From assembly GCF_003606345.3 (NCBI RefSeq), contig NZ_CP031844.2:62001-126000 (forward strand): a stretch of 64,000 nucleotides of DNA, given 5' to 3'. This document shows positions 49,822 through 63,844 of this stretch, in pieces. The notes below the pieces were generated by a model. The model made no database searches. It was not told where the DNA came from and was given only the letters and a program-made list of their open reading frames with translations. The position numbers were made by a program, and so were the translations under genes. The stretch is from Bartonella krasnovii (GTDB lineage: Bacteria > Pseudomonadota > Alphaproteobacteria > Rhizobiales > Rhizobiaceae). Numbering within the stretch: position 1 is the first letter of the stretch; every line of letters begins with the position of its first letter.

Positions 49822-51156
49822 ATGAGTCGTTTTTATCTTTTCATAGCGGCCACGGTTGCTATCATAACGTCCACAGCGGGAGTGACAGCGAGTTTTGCGC
49901 AGACAAAAATCAGCTTTTGGCACTCTATGAGTGGTGAATTAGGAAAGCAAACTGAAAGTCTCATTAATGATTTTAATGCAAGTCAATCTGAGTATAAAGT
50001 TGTGCCTTCATTTCGCGGCGAATATGAAGAGGGGTTGGTTGCACTTATTGCAGCGTTTCGTGGAAAGAAACAGCCCGTGCTTGCACAAATTTATGATGTT
50101 GGTACTGGAACTATGATGGCTGCAAAGGGTGCGGTCTATCCATTTTATCAACTTATGGCTGATACAAAACAAGAATTCGATCCTACAGATTATTTCCCTG
50201 CTATTAGCGGTTATTACTCCGATGAACAGGGGCATATGATCTCTATGCCATTCAATATTTCAACACCAATCCTTTATTATAACAAAGATATCTTTAAAAA
50301 AGCAGGACTTGATCCAGAACAGCCTCCTAAAACATGGCAAGATATAGAAGATTTTTCTAAAAAAATTCTTGAGACTAAGGCCGCAACGTGTGGTTTTACA
50401 ATGGCTTATGCAGCTCAATGGATTGGGATAGAAAATTTTTCAGCGTTGCATAACGTTCCTTTTGGGACGAAAGAAAATGGCTTTAAAGGACTTGATTCAG
50501 AGCTTACATTTAATGGACCTTTACAAGTACGTATGTGGACAGACCTGAAAAGATGGTCTGATCAAGGTATTTTCCACTATGGTGGTCCTGCTGGTGCGTT
50601 AGATTCAACACCAATGTTTATGGCACAAAATTGTGCAATGTTTATGCAATCTTCAGGATCACATGCTGGAATTGTTTCTGAAGCTCAGTTTAATGTGGGC
50701 GTTGGTATGCTACCGTATTATAAGGATGTAGAAGGCGCACCGCAAAATTCAGTTATTGGGGGAGCTTCTATTTGGGCGTTGAAGGGTCATACCCCAAAAG
50801 AATATGCTGGAGCAGCAGCTTTTCTTAAGTTTCTTTCAAAAACGGAAAATCAAGCAAAATGGCATCAAGGGACAGGTTATCTTCCAACGACAAAAGCAAC
50901 TTATGAATTGAGCAAAGAACAACATTTCTATGAAAAAACGCCAGGGGCTGATATCGCTATCAAACAGATCAATCTTAATCCACCGACAGTTAACTCGAAA
51001 GGGATAAGATTTGGTAATTTACCACAAATCCGTACCATTCTTGATCAAGAGTTTGAAGCGGTTCTTAGGGGATCAAAAACACCGAAAGATGGTTTAGATG
51101 AGGCCGTTGAACGTGGAAATAAACTCTTGCGTGAGTTTGAAAAATCCAATCATTAA
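49822..51156 (+). CDS. ugpB: sn-Glycerol-3-phosphate ABC transporter substrate-binding protein UgpB
   Basis: Periplasmic binding protein (family 1) for glycerol-3-phosphate and glycerophosphodiesters. The signal peptide ends TASFAQ. The mature protein begins TKISFWHSMSGELG, characteristic of UgpB, and carries SMPFNISTPILYYNKD and GGASIWALKGHTPKEY. The 444-residue length fits. AAAGGGTGA precedes ATG 49822. A hairpin separates it from ugpA, consistent with the binding protein being made in excess. The phosphodiesterase upstream supports the substrate call. Confidence 0.93.
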   Translation: MSRFYLFIAATVAIITSTAGVTASFAQTKISFWHSMSGELGKQTESLINDFNASQSEYKVVPSFRGEYEEGLVALIAAFRGKKQPVLAQIYDVGTGTMMAAKGAVYPFYQLMADTKQEFDPTDYFPAISGYYSDEQGHMISMPFNISTPILYYNKDIFKKAGLDPEQPPKTWQDIEDFSKKILETKAATCGFTMAYAAQWIGIENFSALHNVPFGTKENGFKGLDSELTFNGPLQVRMWTDLKRWSDQGIFHYGGPAGALDSTPMFMAQNCAMFMQSSGSHAGIVSEAQFNVGVGMLPYYKDVEGAPQNSVIGGASIWALKGHTPKEYAGAAAFLKFLSKTENQAKWHQGTGYLPTTKATYELSKEQHFYEKTPGADIAIKQINLNPPTVNSKGIRFGNLPQIRTILDQEFEAVLRGSKTPKDGLDEAVERGNKLLREFEKSNH

Positions 51157-51180
51157 TTTCGTTTTTTTGTTAAATATAAA

Positions 51181-51210
51181 AGACTCAACAAAAACAGTTG
51201 AGTCCTTTTT
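51181..51210 (+). terminator. Attenuator-like hairpin between ugpB and ugpA
   Basis: GACTCAAC (51182-51189) pairs perfectly with GTTGAGTC (51197-51204) across a 7-base loop, followed by CTTTTTG; A residues before the stem extend pairing with the T tract. It lies inside the operon, 25 bp after the ugpB stop, and should reduce readthrough into ugpAEC. Confidence 0.8.
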
Positions 51211-51251
51211 GTTTACCTTTTTAAAGTCTCTACATTTAAAGAGCCCTACGA

Positions 51252-52136
51252 ATGCAAGAAAAACACGCATATTTTAAAAAGAGTCTCCTTTCTTACGGAT
51301 TACTTTTTCCTCAACTTCTTGTGACTTTTTTGTTTTTCTTTTGGCCTGCTGCTCAAGCTGTAAAATCGTCCTTTGAGCGTGAAGATCCTTTTGGCTTTAC
51401 AACAACCTTTATTGGTTTTGAAAATTATTTAACCGTTCTTTCTGATCCTACTTATCGACAATCACTTCTTACAACTGTAGTATTTTCCATCTCAGTTACT
51501 GTCGTTTCAATGACAATATCACTTCTTTTGGCTGTCTGTGTTGACCGTGTCGTTCGTGCAAAAAAGGCTTATACAATGCTTTTGCTCTGGCCTTATGCTG
51601 TTGCGCCAGTATTGGCCGGCATATTATGGCTGTTTATCTTTCATCCCGCCATTGGGATTATTCCTTTTCTTCTCGAGAAAGTAGGGGTGCTATGGAATTA
51701 TCGTATTAATGGCACTCAAGCGATGATTTTGATTGTCATTGCGGCTAGCTGGAAACAAATTTCTTACAATTTTCTCTTTTTTCTTACAGGTCTTCAGTCT
51801 ATTCCGCATTCTCAAATAGAAGCAGCAGCCATTGATGGTGCTGGTCCCTTTAAACGATTTTGGACTGTTGTTTTTCCGCAAATTTCACCAACAACATTTT
51901 TCCTTCTTATCATCAATATCAATTATGTTATGTTTGACACTTTTGGTATTATTGATAACACAACTTCTGGAGGTCCTGCGCGCGCAACAAACATTCTCGT
52001 CTATAAGATATATGACGATGGCTTTAAAAATCAAATAATCGGTACGTCAGCAGCACAATCAACAATATTGATGTTGATGGTTATTGTCTTAACGTTTATC
52101 CAGTTTCGTTGGATTGAACGTCGTGTACAATATTAG
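51252..52136 (+). CDS. ugpA: Glycerol-3-phosphate ABC transporter permease UgpA
   Basis: Inner-membrane permease, 294 residues with six predicted helices. The EAA loop that docks the ATPase reads EAAAIDGAGPFKRFWTVVFPQISP (residues about 194-217). The start MQEKHAYFKKSLLSYGLLFPQL resembles UgpA. It pairs with UgpE and is separated from it by 23 bp. Confidence 0.93.
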   Translation: MQEKHAYFKKSLLSYGLLFPQLLVTFLFFFWPAAQAVKSSFEREDPFGFTTTFIGFENYLTVLSDPTYRQSLLTTVVFSISVTVVSMTISLLLAVCVDRVVRAKKAYTMLLLWPYAVAPVLAGILWLFIFHPAIGIIPFLLEKVGVLWNYRINGTQAMILIVIAASWKQISYNFLFFLTGLQSIPHSQIEAAAIDGAGPFKRFWTVVFPQISPTTFFLLIININYVMFDTFGIIDNTTSGGPARATNILVYKIYDDGFKNQIIGTSAAQSTILMLMVIVLTFIQFRWIERRVQY

Positions 52137-52159
52137 AAAACAAATTATGGCTGAAAATT

Positions 52160-53011
52160 ATGGTTGAAAATCGCCCTGTTCTTAAATTTCTAACTCATAT
52201 CACTCTTATTGTTGGTATTATCATTATTTTCTTTCCAGTTTATGTTGCTATTATTGCATCAACCCATAGTTCAGCGGCATTTAATGCGGGAATACTTCCT
52301 CTTTTACCTGGGAAATATGCTCTGGAAAACTATAAAACAATTTTTGGGGATGGCCTTTCACAGCTTGGTCTCCCTAACCTCTGGCCCCTCTTAATAAATT
52401 CACTCATTATGGCTCTAGGGATTAGCATTGGCAAAATTATTATTTCACTTTTGTCTGCTTATGCAATTGTCTACATGCGTTTTCCCTTCCGAAAAACTGC
52501 TTTTGCTCTTATTTTTGTTACATTGATGCTGCCTGTCGAAGTTCGTATTCTTCCAACCTATGAGGTTGTCGCGAAATTGGGGATGATCGACACCTATAGT
52601 GGAATGATTATCCCACTTATTGCATCCGCAACCGCTACATTTTTATTTCGCCAGTTTTTTTTGACTGTTCCTGATGAACTCTTAGAGGCAGCACGTGTTG
52701 ATGGTGCAGGACCATTTAAATTTTTTAAGGATATTCTCCTTCCTCTCAGCAAAAGCAATATCGCTGCTTTATTTATCATTATGTTCATTTATGGATGGAT
52801 ACAATATCTTTGGCCTCTTATCATAACAACGGATCAAAATCATCAAACAGTCCTTATTATTTTAAAACAGCTTATTGTTGAATCACTACAACATGATCCT
52901 CAATGGAATATCCTTATGGCAGTATCGGTCGTTGCCATGGTACCACCTGTTCTTGTTGTTGTCTTCATGCAACGGCTTTTTATCAAAGGCCTTATTGAAA
53001 CGGAGAAATAA
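52160..53011 (+). CDS. ugpE: Glycerol-3-phosphate ABC transporter permease UgpE
   Basis: Second permease, 283 residues, six predicted helices. The EAA loop reads [22 protein letters not shown]. Near the C-terminus is [16 protein letters not shown], typical of UgpE. Its stop is 2 bp before the ugpC start, indicating coupled translation. Confidence 0.93.
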   Translation: MVENRPVLKFLTHITLIVGIIIIFFPVYVAIIASTHSSAAFNAGILPLLPGKYALENYKTIFGDGLSQLGLPNLWPLLINSLIMALGISIGKIIISLLSAYAIVYMRFPFRKTAFALIFVTLMLPVEVRILPTYEVVAKLGMIDTYSGMIIPLIASATATFLFRQFFLTVPDELLEAARVDGAGPFKFFKDILLPLSKSNIAALFIIMFIYGWIQYLWPLIITTDQNHQTVLIILKQLIVESLQHDPQWNILMAVSVVAMVPPVLVVVFMQRLFIKGLIETEK

Positions 53012-53013
53012 TT

Positions 53014-54060
53014 GTGGCCACAATCCAGTTATCAAATATAAAAAAACAGTATGACAACGGCATTATGGTCATTGATGACTTAAACTTAACTGTTGCTGAT
53101 AAAGAACTTCTTGTTCTTGTTGGTCCTTCAGGATGCGGAAAGTCAACTTTGTTACGTATTATTGCAGGACTTGAACAAGTTACCTCAGGTGAACTGTGTA
53201 TTGATAACGAACGAATCAATGATCGTGAGCCAGCTGATCGTGATATTGCGATGGTTTTTCAAAATTATGCCCTTTACCCCCATATGACAGTTCGCGGAAA
53301 CCTAGAATATGGTCTTAAAAATCGTAAAACGCCTAAAGAAGAAATAAAAAAACGCATTGCACATGCTGCAAAGCTTTTGGAGATAGAGCCATTTCTTGAT
53401 CGTAAACCGCGACAATTATCAGGAGGACAACGCCAGCGTGTTGCGATGGGACGTGTAATTGTACGTCAACCCCGTGTTTTTCTCTTTGATGAACCTCTTT
53501 CCAATCTTGATGCAAAATTACGGGCACAGATGTGTATTGAGATAAAAACGCTACAGCGTTCATTAGGAACAACCAGCGTCTATGTTACCCATGATCAACT
53601 AGAAGCTATGACATTAGCCGATAGAATTGTCGTTTTGAATAAAGGAGCTATCGAGCAAATTGGAACACCAATGGAAATTTACGATACTCCAGCAACCATA
53701 TTTGTTGCTGATTTTATTGGTTCTCCTCCTATGAATTTTCTTGATCGTCATGTCTTAGAACAACATTTAGGGCATTCATTTTCTTATAGCGAAGAAACGG
53801 ATTTTTTAGCTTTCAGACCTGAAATAGTCTTATTGGGTGAACACCCAGATAAAGGACCTGTTTTCCACACAAAAATTGAGCTTATAAAGCCGATCGGAAC
53901 AGGTTGCCATGTTTTAACACGTTGGAATGATCTCATTTTTACGATTGAAATTAAAGAACGTTTGACACACGACTATGGTCAAAAACTAAGTTTCACTGTA
54001 GCTCATCAAGATTTTCATACCTTTAACAAAAACACTGGAAAGCGTACAAGGAATAAGTAA
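53014..54060 (+). CDS. ugpC: Glycerol-3-phosphate ABC transporter ATPase UgpC
   Basis: ATP-binding subunit of the MalK/UgpC group, 348 residues from a GTG start. Walker [10 protein letters not shown], signature [13 protein letters not shown], Walker [14 protein letters not shown] and H-loop [16 protein letters not shown] are all present. The C-terminal 110 residues form the OB-like regulatory domain ([11 protein letters not shown]). GGAGAAA precedes the start inside the ugpE end. Last gene of the operon; no clear terminator follows. Confidence 0.95.
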   Translation: MATIQLSNIKKQYDNGIMVIDDLNLTVADKELLVLVGPSGCGKSTLLRIIAGLEQVTSGELCIDNERINDREPADRDIAMVFQNYALYPHMTVRGNLEYGLKNRKTPKEEIKKRIAHAAKLLEIEPFLDRKPRQLSGGQRQRVAMGRVIVRQPRVFLFDEPLSNLDAKLRAQMCIEIKTLQRSLGTTSVYVTHDQLEAMTLADRIVVLNKGAIEQIGTPMEIYDTPATIFVADFIGSPPMNFLDRHVLEQHLGHSFSYSEETDFLAFRPEIVLLGEHPDKGPVFHTKIELIKPIGTGCHVLTRWNDLIFTIEIKERLTHDYGQKLSFTVAHQDFHTFNKNTGKRTRNK

Positions 54061-54918
54061 ACATTAATTGATGTGACAAGACTTTCTTTTATGCATCATC
54101 ATGATAGTGTTGTGTTTTTAGCGCTCTCTATTACATTCATAAAATCAACGTGTACCGATGAGATTAAAAAATTAAAAGTTTTTGTAATGATTCATTGTCA
54201 CATAATAGTGAGAATGTCGAAATGCTCATATGAAGGAAATTTATCTTTTTACATTCTATAAGAAGAATATTATTTTCGAATATAATAAAGTTTTTTCATT
54301 GTAGAACACATCAATAGGTAATAACTATTTACAAACCATTTTTTCTTTCATTTTGAAATGAGATTTATTTATAAAAACAATATGTTATTAATTTTCCCTG
54401 AGGCGATAATTTATGTCTTTTATAAAGAATGAATAAGAAAAATAAAGAGAGAAAACTACTCACAAATGGTGGCACTAAATCCCCCATATCTCAGCTTTGA
54501 TGGGTGATATAAAAAATCCATTTTATCCTTAAAAACGCGACAATGTTCTGAATGCCTTGTATAAAATAGGGACGCTCTGCTTAACGGCAGCATATTGATT
54601 TATAATGATAATTCACGGTTTTGTATGTTGAGTGAGAAAATTCCAAATACCATAAGATTTTCCCATTCCAAATCTGTTTCATGTTGAACTCATAAAAATC
54701 ATTTGTTTTCCGTTATAAGCGAAGAGAGCCATGCGGATAAAAAACTATTAAGAAAGAATTAAAATGCTTTTTATGAATTAATTTACGTGTTGAGAATTAT
54801 AGCAAAAGAAACATTGGAAAATAGAATAATAATACTCGCGGCTTGGACACCATGAAATAACAACTCCACTTATGACTTTAATTTATAGGATATAAGTTTC
54901 CTTCTATAAAAATATTTT
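54061..54918. other. Gap between ugpC and znuA
   Basis: About 860 bp between the convergent ugp and znu units. No gene, tRNA or strong hairpin was found; a 62-codon frame at 54073 has no ribosome site and ends in non-coding-like sequence. Confidence 0.45.
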
Positions 54919-55839
54919 TTAATGTTTTGTGATGGCATCAATGATAGTATTCACATTATGCTCCATCATATCGAGATAAGTTGCAGCAGGGCCATTTTCG
55001 TTTGACAATGCATCAGAATAAAGGGTTCCACCAATTTTTAAACCTGTTTCTTTTGAAATTTGTTTTATGAGACGAGGATTAGAGATATTTTCAACGAACA
55101 AAGCTGCTGCCTTATTTGCTTTAATTTGTTTGATAAGTTTAGCAACATCAGCTGCGGTTGCTTCAGTTTCTGTTGAAGCGCTTTGGGGGGCTAAGATAGT
55201 GAAGCCATATTCTTTGGCAAAATAGCCAAAAGCGTCATGAGATGTAATAATGACACGTTTATCTTTAGGGATTGTGGCAATTTTTGTTTTTAGGGCATCT
55301 TGTGCTGTTTTAAGCTTTTTGATGTAGGTTTCGGCATTTTTATTGTATTGAGTGCAAGATTGTGGATCAATTTTACAAAAAGCAACAGCGATATTCTTCA
55401 CATAGATTTCGGCATTGGGAATTGTTTGCCAAGCATGTGGATCAATAACGTTGTGATGATGGTGATGGGTATCATGTTCTTGATTTTTCATTTTGAGGGA
55501 GGGAATGTTAGCACTAACCTCGACAAGGAGTGCTCTTGTCCCACTTGCTGTGATAAGGCGGTCAATGAATCCCTCTAAATGAAGTCCATTGATAAAGATA
55601 ATCTGAGCATTTTTAAGAGCTTGAGCATCATGAGGGGTGGGTTCATAAGTATGGCTATTCGCATTAGGTCCCACAAAAGTGGTTATAGAGATATTATTGC
55701 CTCCTACATTTTTTACTAAATCTGCAAGAATAGAAAAGCTTGCAACAACTTTTATTTTATTGTGTGCAGAAGCAGGAAAGGGAGAAAGGGCAAACAATAA
55801 AGCACTCAGCAGAACAAATTTTTGAGTAAATTTAGGCAT
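54919..55839 (-). CDS. znuA: Zinc ABC transporter substrate-binding protein ZnuA
   Basis: Periplasmic high-affinity zinc-binding protein (cluster 9). The signal peptide ends PFPASAH. Metal ligands are suggested by NSHTYEPTPHDAQAL, the His-rich loop HDTHHHHHNVIDPHAW and ITSHDAFGYFAKEYG. The 306-residue length is normal. The histidine-rich loop before DPHAW favours zinc over manganese. Last gene of the znuCBA unit, 10 bp after znuB. Confidence 0.92.
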   Translation of the reverse strand: MPKFTQKFVLLSALLFALSPFPASAHNKIKVVASFSILADLVKNVGGNNISITTFVGPNANSHTYEPTPHDAQALKNAQIIFINGLHLEGFIDRLITASGTRALLVEVSANIPSLKMKNQEHDTHHHHHNVIDPHAWQTIPNAEIYVKNIAVAFCKIDPQSCTQYNKNAETYIKKLKTAQDALKTKIATIPKDKRVIITSHDAFGYFAKEYGFTILAPQSASTETEATAADVAKLIKQIKANKAAALFVENISNPRLIKQISKETGLKIGGTLYSDALSNENGPAATYLDMMEHNVNTIIDAITKH

Positions 55840-55849
55840 CTTTTTTTCT

Positions 55850-56719
55850 TTAAAGTGAGGAAGTATAAAAAAGGTGGGGAAACCATGTTACAATAAAACC
55901 GCGTGGGCTTATGAGGCAGGAAGCAAGGTAAATAAATCCTGCGGCAATGATGATAGCAGGGCCAGAGGGCAGTGAGAGATGAAAAGAAAGCAGAAGACCA
56001 CATACGCTAGAAATGATTCCAAAAAGAATGGAAAGCACACAAATAGGGCCTAAGCGTGAAAACCAAAAACGGGCTGTAATCGCTGGAATCATCATAATGC
56101 CAACGGAAAGTAATGTTCCAAGCGACTGAAAGCCTCCAACCAGATTCAACACCACAAGTCCAAGCAATGAAATATGAATATATTTACTCAATGGAGAGAG
56201 TGATTTAAAAAAGAGAGGGTCAAAGCTTTCTAAGACAAGTGCACGCCAAAAAATAAAAAGGCAGCAGAGTGTGATCAGCATTATGATAGTGATCAACCAA
56301 AGAGCCTGTGTATCAATTGCTAAAACTGATCCAAATAAGAGATGAAGCAGTTCAATGGTTGAATCTTTCAGTGAGATAATAATGACACCTGCTGCAAGTG
56401 CAATAAGATAAAAAACAGTCATGGATGCATCTTCTTTCTGAAAGCTATTTCGTGAAATTAAAATGGTTGCTAAAGCAACAATAAGGCCGGCGAAAATACC
56501 GCCAAGTGTCATAGATATGAGTGAAAAGCCGCAAATAAGAAAAGCAGTTGCAACACCAGGAAGAATAGCGTGGGATATAGCATCTCCTGTTAAGCTCATT
56601 CCACGAAGCATCAAAAAGACACCAACAGGACAAGCACTCATAGAGAGAAGGATTGAGCCGATAAGGGCATTTTGCATAAAGTGGAAATCAACAAAGGGGG
56701 CAAGAAAAAATGCATACAC
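55850..56719 (-). CDS. znuB: Zinc ABC transporter permease ZnuB
   Basis: Inner-membrane permease of the ABC-3 family, 289 residues with about eight hydrophobic segments. Family landmarks are LMLRGMSLTGDAISHAILPGVA and GGFQSLGTLLSVGIMMIPAITARF. Only 3 bp separate it from znuC upstream. A second start inside (MQNALIGSILLSM) is possible. Confidence 0.92.
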   Translation of the reverse strand: MYAFFLAPFVDFHFMQNALIGSILLSMSACPVGVFLMLRGMSLTGDAISHAILPGVATAFLICGFSLISMTLGGIFAGLIVALATILISRNSFQKEDASMTVFYLIALAAGVIIISLKDSTIELLHLLFGSVLAIDTQALWLITIIMLITLCCLFIFWRALVLESFDPLFFKSLSPLSKYIHISLLGLVVLNLVGGFQSLGTLLSVGIMMIPAITARFWFSRLGPICVLSILFGIISSVCGLLLSFHLSLPSGPAIIIAAGFIYLASCLISPRGFIVTWFPHLFYTSSL

Positions 56720-56722
56720 GTC

Positions 56723-57475
56723 TTATAGCCTAAGAAAGAGAGAGTCATTAATAGGAAGGAGGCGCTTTCGTGCACTAATACACAAAGGGTTAGCGGTGAG
56801 AGGGGACATAATGGGGTGAATGGTATTGTCGAGAAACTGTGTTGTTTCTCCATAAAAAGCGTTTTGTTGATTAATTTGAATCATTTGAGGAAAAAACTCT
56901 CGCACGACAAGAGGATCATGGAGTGCTGTGAGAACTGTGCGTCCTTGCTGTTGCCAGTACGTGATCAGTGTAAGAAGGTCTTTTTGAGTATTGCGATCGA
57001 TACCATTGAAAGGCTCGTCAAGCAATATAATATCAGCATCTTGTACGATGATACGTGCAAAAAGAGCGCGTTGTAATTGCCCACCTGATAATGTTTCAAG
57101 CGAACGGCTAGCAAGTGCTGTGAGCCCAACCATTTCAAGCGCATTCTGAATCTTAGACTCATAAGGGCGCTGGTTTTTCCATAATCCACAAAAAGACCAT
57201 AGTCCTGTTCTTACAAGTGTTTTCACATCAATTGGAAATGTTTGATCTATATCACATTGCTGAGAAAGATAAGCGATCCGACTGTTTTTCGGCTTTATAA
57301 CTTTACCTTTAAGAGGTTTAATCAACCCAGCAATGGCTTTTAGCAATGTTGATTTTCCAGCACCGTTATCACCTGTGACTGCGACCAATGAACCTGCTTT
57401 TAATTTTGCTGAAAAACCTTTGATCGCTATTCTATTCCCATAGCCTAATGTTGTCTTTTTAAAGTGCAGATTCAT
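56723..57475 (-). CDS. znuC: Zinc ABC transporter ATPase ZnuC
   Basis: ATP-binding subunit, 250 residues. Walker A GDNGAGKST, signature LSGGQLQRALFAR, Walker B IILLDEPFNGID and H-loop LTALHDP are intact. It is the first gene of the unit and lies 38 bp downstream of the putative Zur operator. Cluster members with this gene order may also carry manganese, but the operator and the His-rich ZnuA favour zinc. Confidence 0.92.
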   Translation of the reverse strand: MNLHFKKTTLGYGNRIAIKGFSAKLKAGSLVAVTGDNGAGKSTLLKAIAGLIKPLKGKVIKPKNSRIAYLSQQCDIDQTFPIDVKTLVRTGLWSFCGLWKNQRPYESKIQNALEMVGLTALASRSLETLSGGQLQRALFARIIVQDADIILLDEPFNGIDRNTQKDLLTLITYWQQQGRTVLTALHDPLVVREFFPQMIQINQQNAFYGETTQFLDNTIHPIMSPLTANPLCISARKRLLPINDSLFLRL

Positions 57476-57512
57476 AACTTATACCATATTTGCTTATTAT
57501 TTTAGATAACTA

Positions 57513-57555
57513 TGTAATAATATAACGTTTGTCAATAAAATGTTATATTATTACA
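57513..57555 (-). promoter_or_regulatory. Putative Zur operator upstream of znuC
   Basis: TGTAATAATATAAC (57513-57526) and GTTATATTATTACA (57542-57555) are perfect reverse complements, 15 bp apart. Each half is itself a partial dyad resembling the Zur-box core (GTTATA-TATAAC type). The pair would overlap the znuCBA promoter and repress it when zinc is plentiful. Confidence 0.75.
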
Positions 57556-57622
57556 CAATTTTGAGAGCTGAATATTTTAGTGGGAAGATCGTGGACAATT
57601 CAAAATAATCGTCGAATTCTCC

Positions 57623-57659
57623 TTGACGAAAGAGAGAGAGTATATACTATATATAGTAT
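57623..57659 (+). promoter_or_regulatory. nrdHIEF promoter with NrdR box
   Basis: A -35-like TTGACG (57623-57628) is followed by the perfect 16-bp palindrome ATACTATATATAGTAT (57644-57659). This fits the NrdR box consensus (acaCwAtATaTwGtgt) and overlaps the likely -10 position. NrdR is the ATP/dATP-sensing repressor of ribonucleotide reductase genes. Only one box is evident, whereas pairs are usual. Confidence 0.75.
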
Positions 57660-58164
57660 CAAAATGATTGGTGATTCTAAATAAGCACAAGAGAGGGTAT
57701 TAGTGTGTTTCGTTTGGTATCTAAGTTATTTCCAATGTTATTGTAAAATTATTGAGCAAGGGTATAGCGATATTCTTGCTGAAGTGTTTCTTTTGGAAGG
57801 ATTTCCTTTCATTTTTGTAATTGATTTTTGCCGTAAAAGAGTAAGACAGAACTCTTGAAAACGGCGGTTTAGAACGTTAGTTTTTAGACAGCAGGAGGGA
57901 GTTGTTTGCCAAGCAAAAGATTGTTTTATAACTGGGGGTTCCCATTTAAGTTGTAGAATAATTTCTTATTCTCATCATAGTCTTTAAGGTTATTTGATGA
58001 GGGATTCTGTTATGTTTAGGAATCTGTGTGCTATTTGAAAATAATCACACGTTTTGCGTACAATTTCTGTTGTTTGTTATTCTTGAGTATTTATAAAATT
58101 ATTAGAAAGTTATTAGATTGACTCTTTTAGGGTTGATTGTTTTGAATTGTGAAAGTTGAAGAAA
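57660..58164 (+). other. Long leader upstream of nrdH
   Basis: About 500 bp between the NrdR box and nrdH. No open frame with a ribosome site is seen, and the conserved B12-box sequence of cobalamin riboswitches is absent. It may be a long untranslated leader, or a second nearer promoter may exist. Confidence 0.4.
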
Positions 58165-58389
58165 ATGTCGATCACTATCTATAGCAAACCATCTTGTGTT
58201 CAATGTGATGCTACACGCCGTGCTTTTGATGCAAAAGGTATTCGTTATCGTGTTGTTGATATTTCCTGTGATGAACAAGCCTACAGTTTTGTTCAATCTC
58301 TGGGGTATCGCCAGGTTCCTGTCGTTGTTTGTGGTGAAAATCATTGGTCTGGTTTTAGACCAGATATGATTAGTGGTCTTTGTGTTTAA
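58165..58389 (+). CDS. nrdH: Glutaredoxin-like NrdH
   Basis: Electron donor for the class Ib ribonucleotide reductase. The 74 residues start MSITIYSKPSCVQCDATRRAF, with the CVQC redox motif, and contain the NrdH-type GYRQVPVVV and WSGFRPDMI. ATG 58165 is chosen over TTG 58156. The stop overlaps the nrdI start by one base (TAATG), so translation is coupled. Confidence 0.95.
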   Translation: MSITIYSKPSCVQCDATRRAFDAKGIRYRVVDISCDEQAYSFVQSLGYRQVPVVVCGENHWSGFRPDMISGLCV

Positions 58390-58741
58390 TGGGACTTCTT
58401 GTTTATTATTCAAGTGCTACGGGTAATACTGAACATTTTGTTTCACAGCTTGGTCAAAAACTTTTTAAAATTGATAAGAAAAAATCATCTGTGTTGGTTG
58501 GTGAGCCTTATGTATTGGTTGTTCCTACCTATGCAGATGGTGAAGGCAGAGGAGCTGTGCCAAAAGCAGTTATTCATTTCCTCAATGAAAGTGAGAATCG
58601 CAAATTCATTCATGGTGTCATTGGTGGTGGGAATCGTAATTTTGGTCGCTATTATAATTTAGCAAGCAAGATCATTTCTGAAAAATGTTGTGTGCCTTGC
58701 CTTTATCGTTTTGAGTTACGTGGAACTGATGAAGACGTTAT

Positions 58742-62764
<4,023 letters not shown>

Positions 62765-62768
<4 letters not shown>

Positions 62769-63844
62769 CCATGGTTATCCATTTCCATAAGGAGGGCTGT
62801 CTGATGATCGGATATGAGTGCATGAATAACTTCATCAAGCTCTCCTTCTAGAATGCGGTCAAGCTTATAGAGAGTGAGATTAATGCGGTGATCTGTGACA
62901 CGTCCTTGTGGAAAATTATAGGTACGAATACGCTCTGAGCGATCACCAGAGCCAACTTGATTTTTACGAGAAGCTGAACGTTCATTTTCTGCTTTTTGTC
63001 GTTCGATATCAAATAAGCGTGCACGTAAAATTTGCAGCGCTCGTGCACGGTTTTGATGTTGTGATTTTTCTGCTTGTACAACCATAATTCCTGTTGGAAT
63101 ATGCGTGATACGAACGGCTGAATCCGTTGTATTGACATGCTGCCCTCCGGCTCCAGAGGCACGCATGGTATCAATGCGAATATCTTCTGGACGAATTTCA
63201 ATATCAATTTCTTCAGCTTCTGGAAGGACAGCAACGGTCGCAGCAGATGTATGAATACGCCCTCCAGTCTCTGTTTCAGGGATGCGTTGTACACGATGAA
63301 CGCCTGATTCAAATTTCAGTTTAGAAAAGACTCCTTTTCCTGAAATACTAGCAATAATTTCTTTATATCCACCAACTTCTCCCTCATTAAGTGAAACAAC
63401 TTCAACTTTCCAGTTATGGGAAGCAGCATAGCGTTCATACATGCGGAAAAGATCACCAGCAAAAAGCGCAGCTTCTGAACCGCCTGTTCCTGCACGAATT
63501 TCAACAATGGCACTTTTTTCATCAGCAACGTCTTTAGGCAACAGGAGAATCTGCAGCTTTTGCTCAAGTTGTTCCATTTTCTGACATAATAATGGGAGTT
63601 CTTCTTGGGCAAGATGACGCATCTCCGTATCTGTGAGTTTATCACCGATAAGTGTTTCAAGATCCGTAATTTCTCTATAAAGCGCACTGAGGGTTTGTAT
63701 GGAGGAAACGATTGGTTGTAGTTCGGCATATTCAGAAGCTAATTTCACATAAGTTTCAGCATCTGGGTTTTGAGCCATTTGACTTTCAATTATTTCAAAG
63801 CGCTTTTCAAGTTGTTTTATACGATCTTTTGGCAAAGAAACCAT
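62765..63844 (-). CDS. prfA: Peptide chain release factor 1
   Basis: Recognises UAA and UAG stop codons and triggers peptide release. The 359 residues include the GGQ loop [21 protein letters not shown], preceded by [26 protein letters not shown], and the [14 protein letters not shown] helix region. It starts [17 protein letters not shown] at 63844. The window ends 156 bp beyond, with no further gene visible. Confidence 0.97.

Noticed and set aside
54073..54261. 62-codon plus-strand frame after ugpC
   Set aside because: TTG-type start, no ribosome site, no conserved features.
57660..58164. Cobalamin riboswitch in the nrd leader
   Set aside because: The conserved B12 box is absent and the class Ib reductase here is B12-independent.
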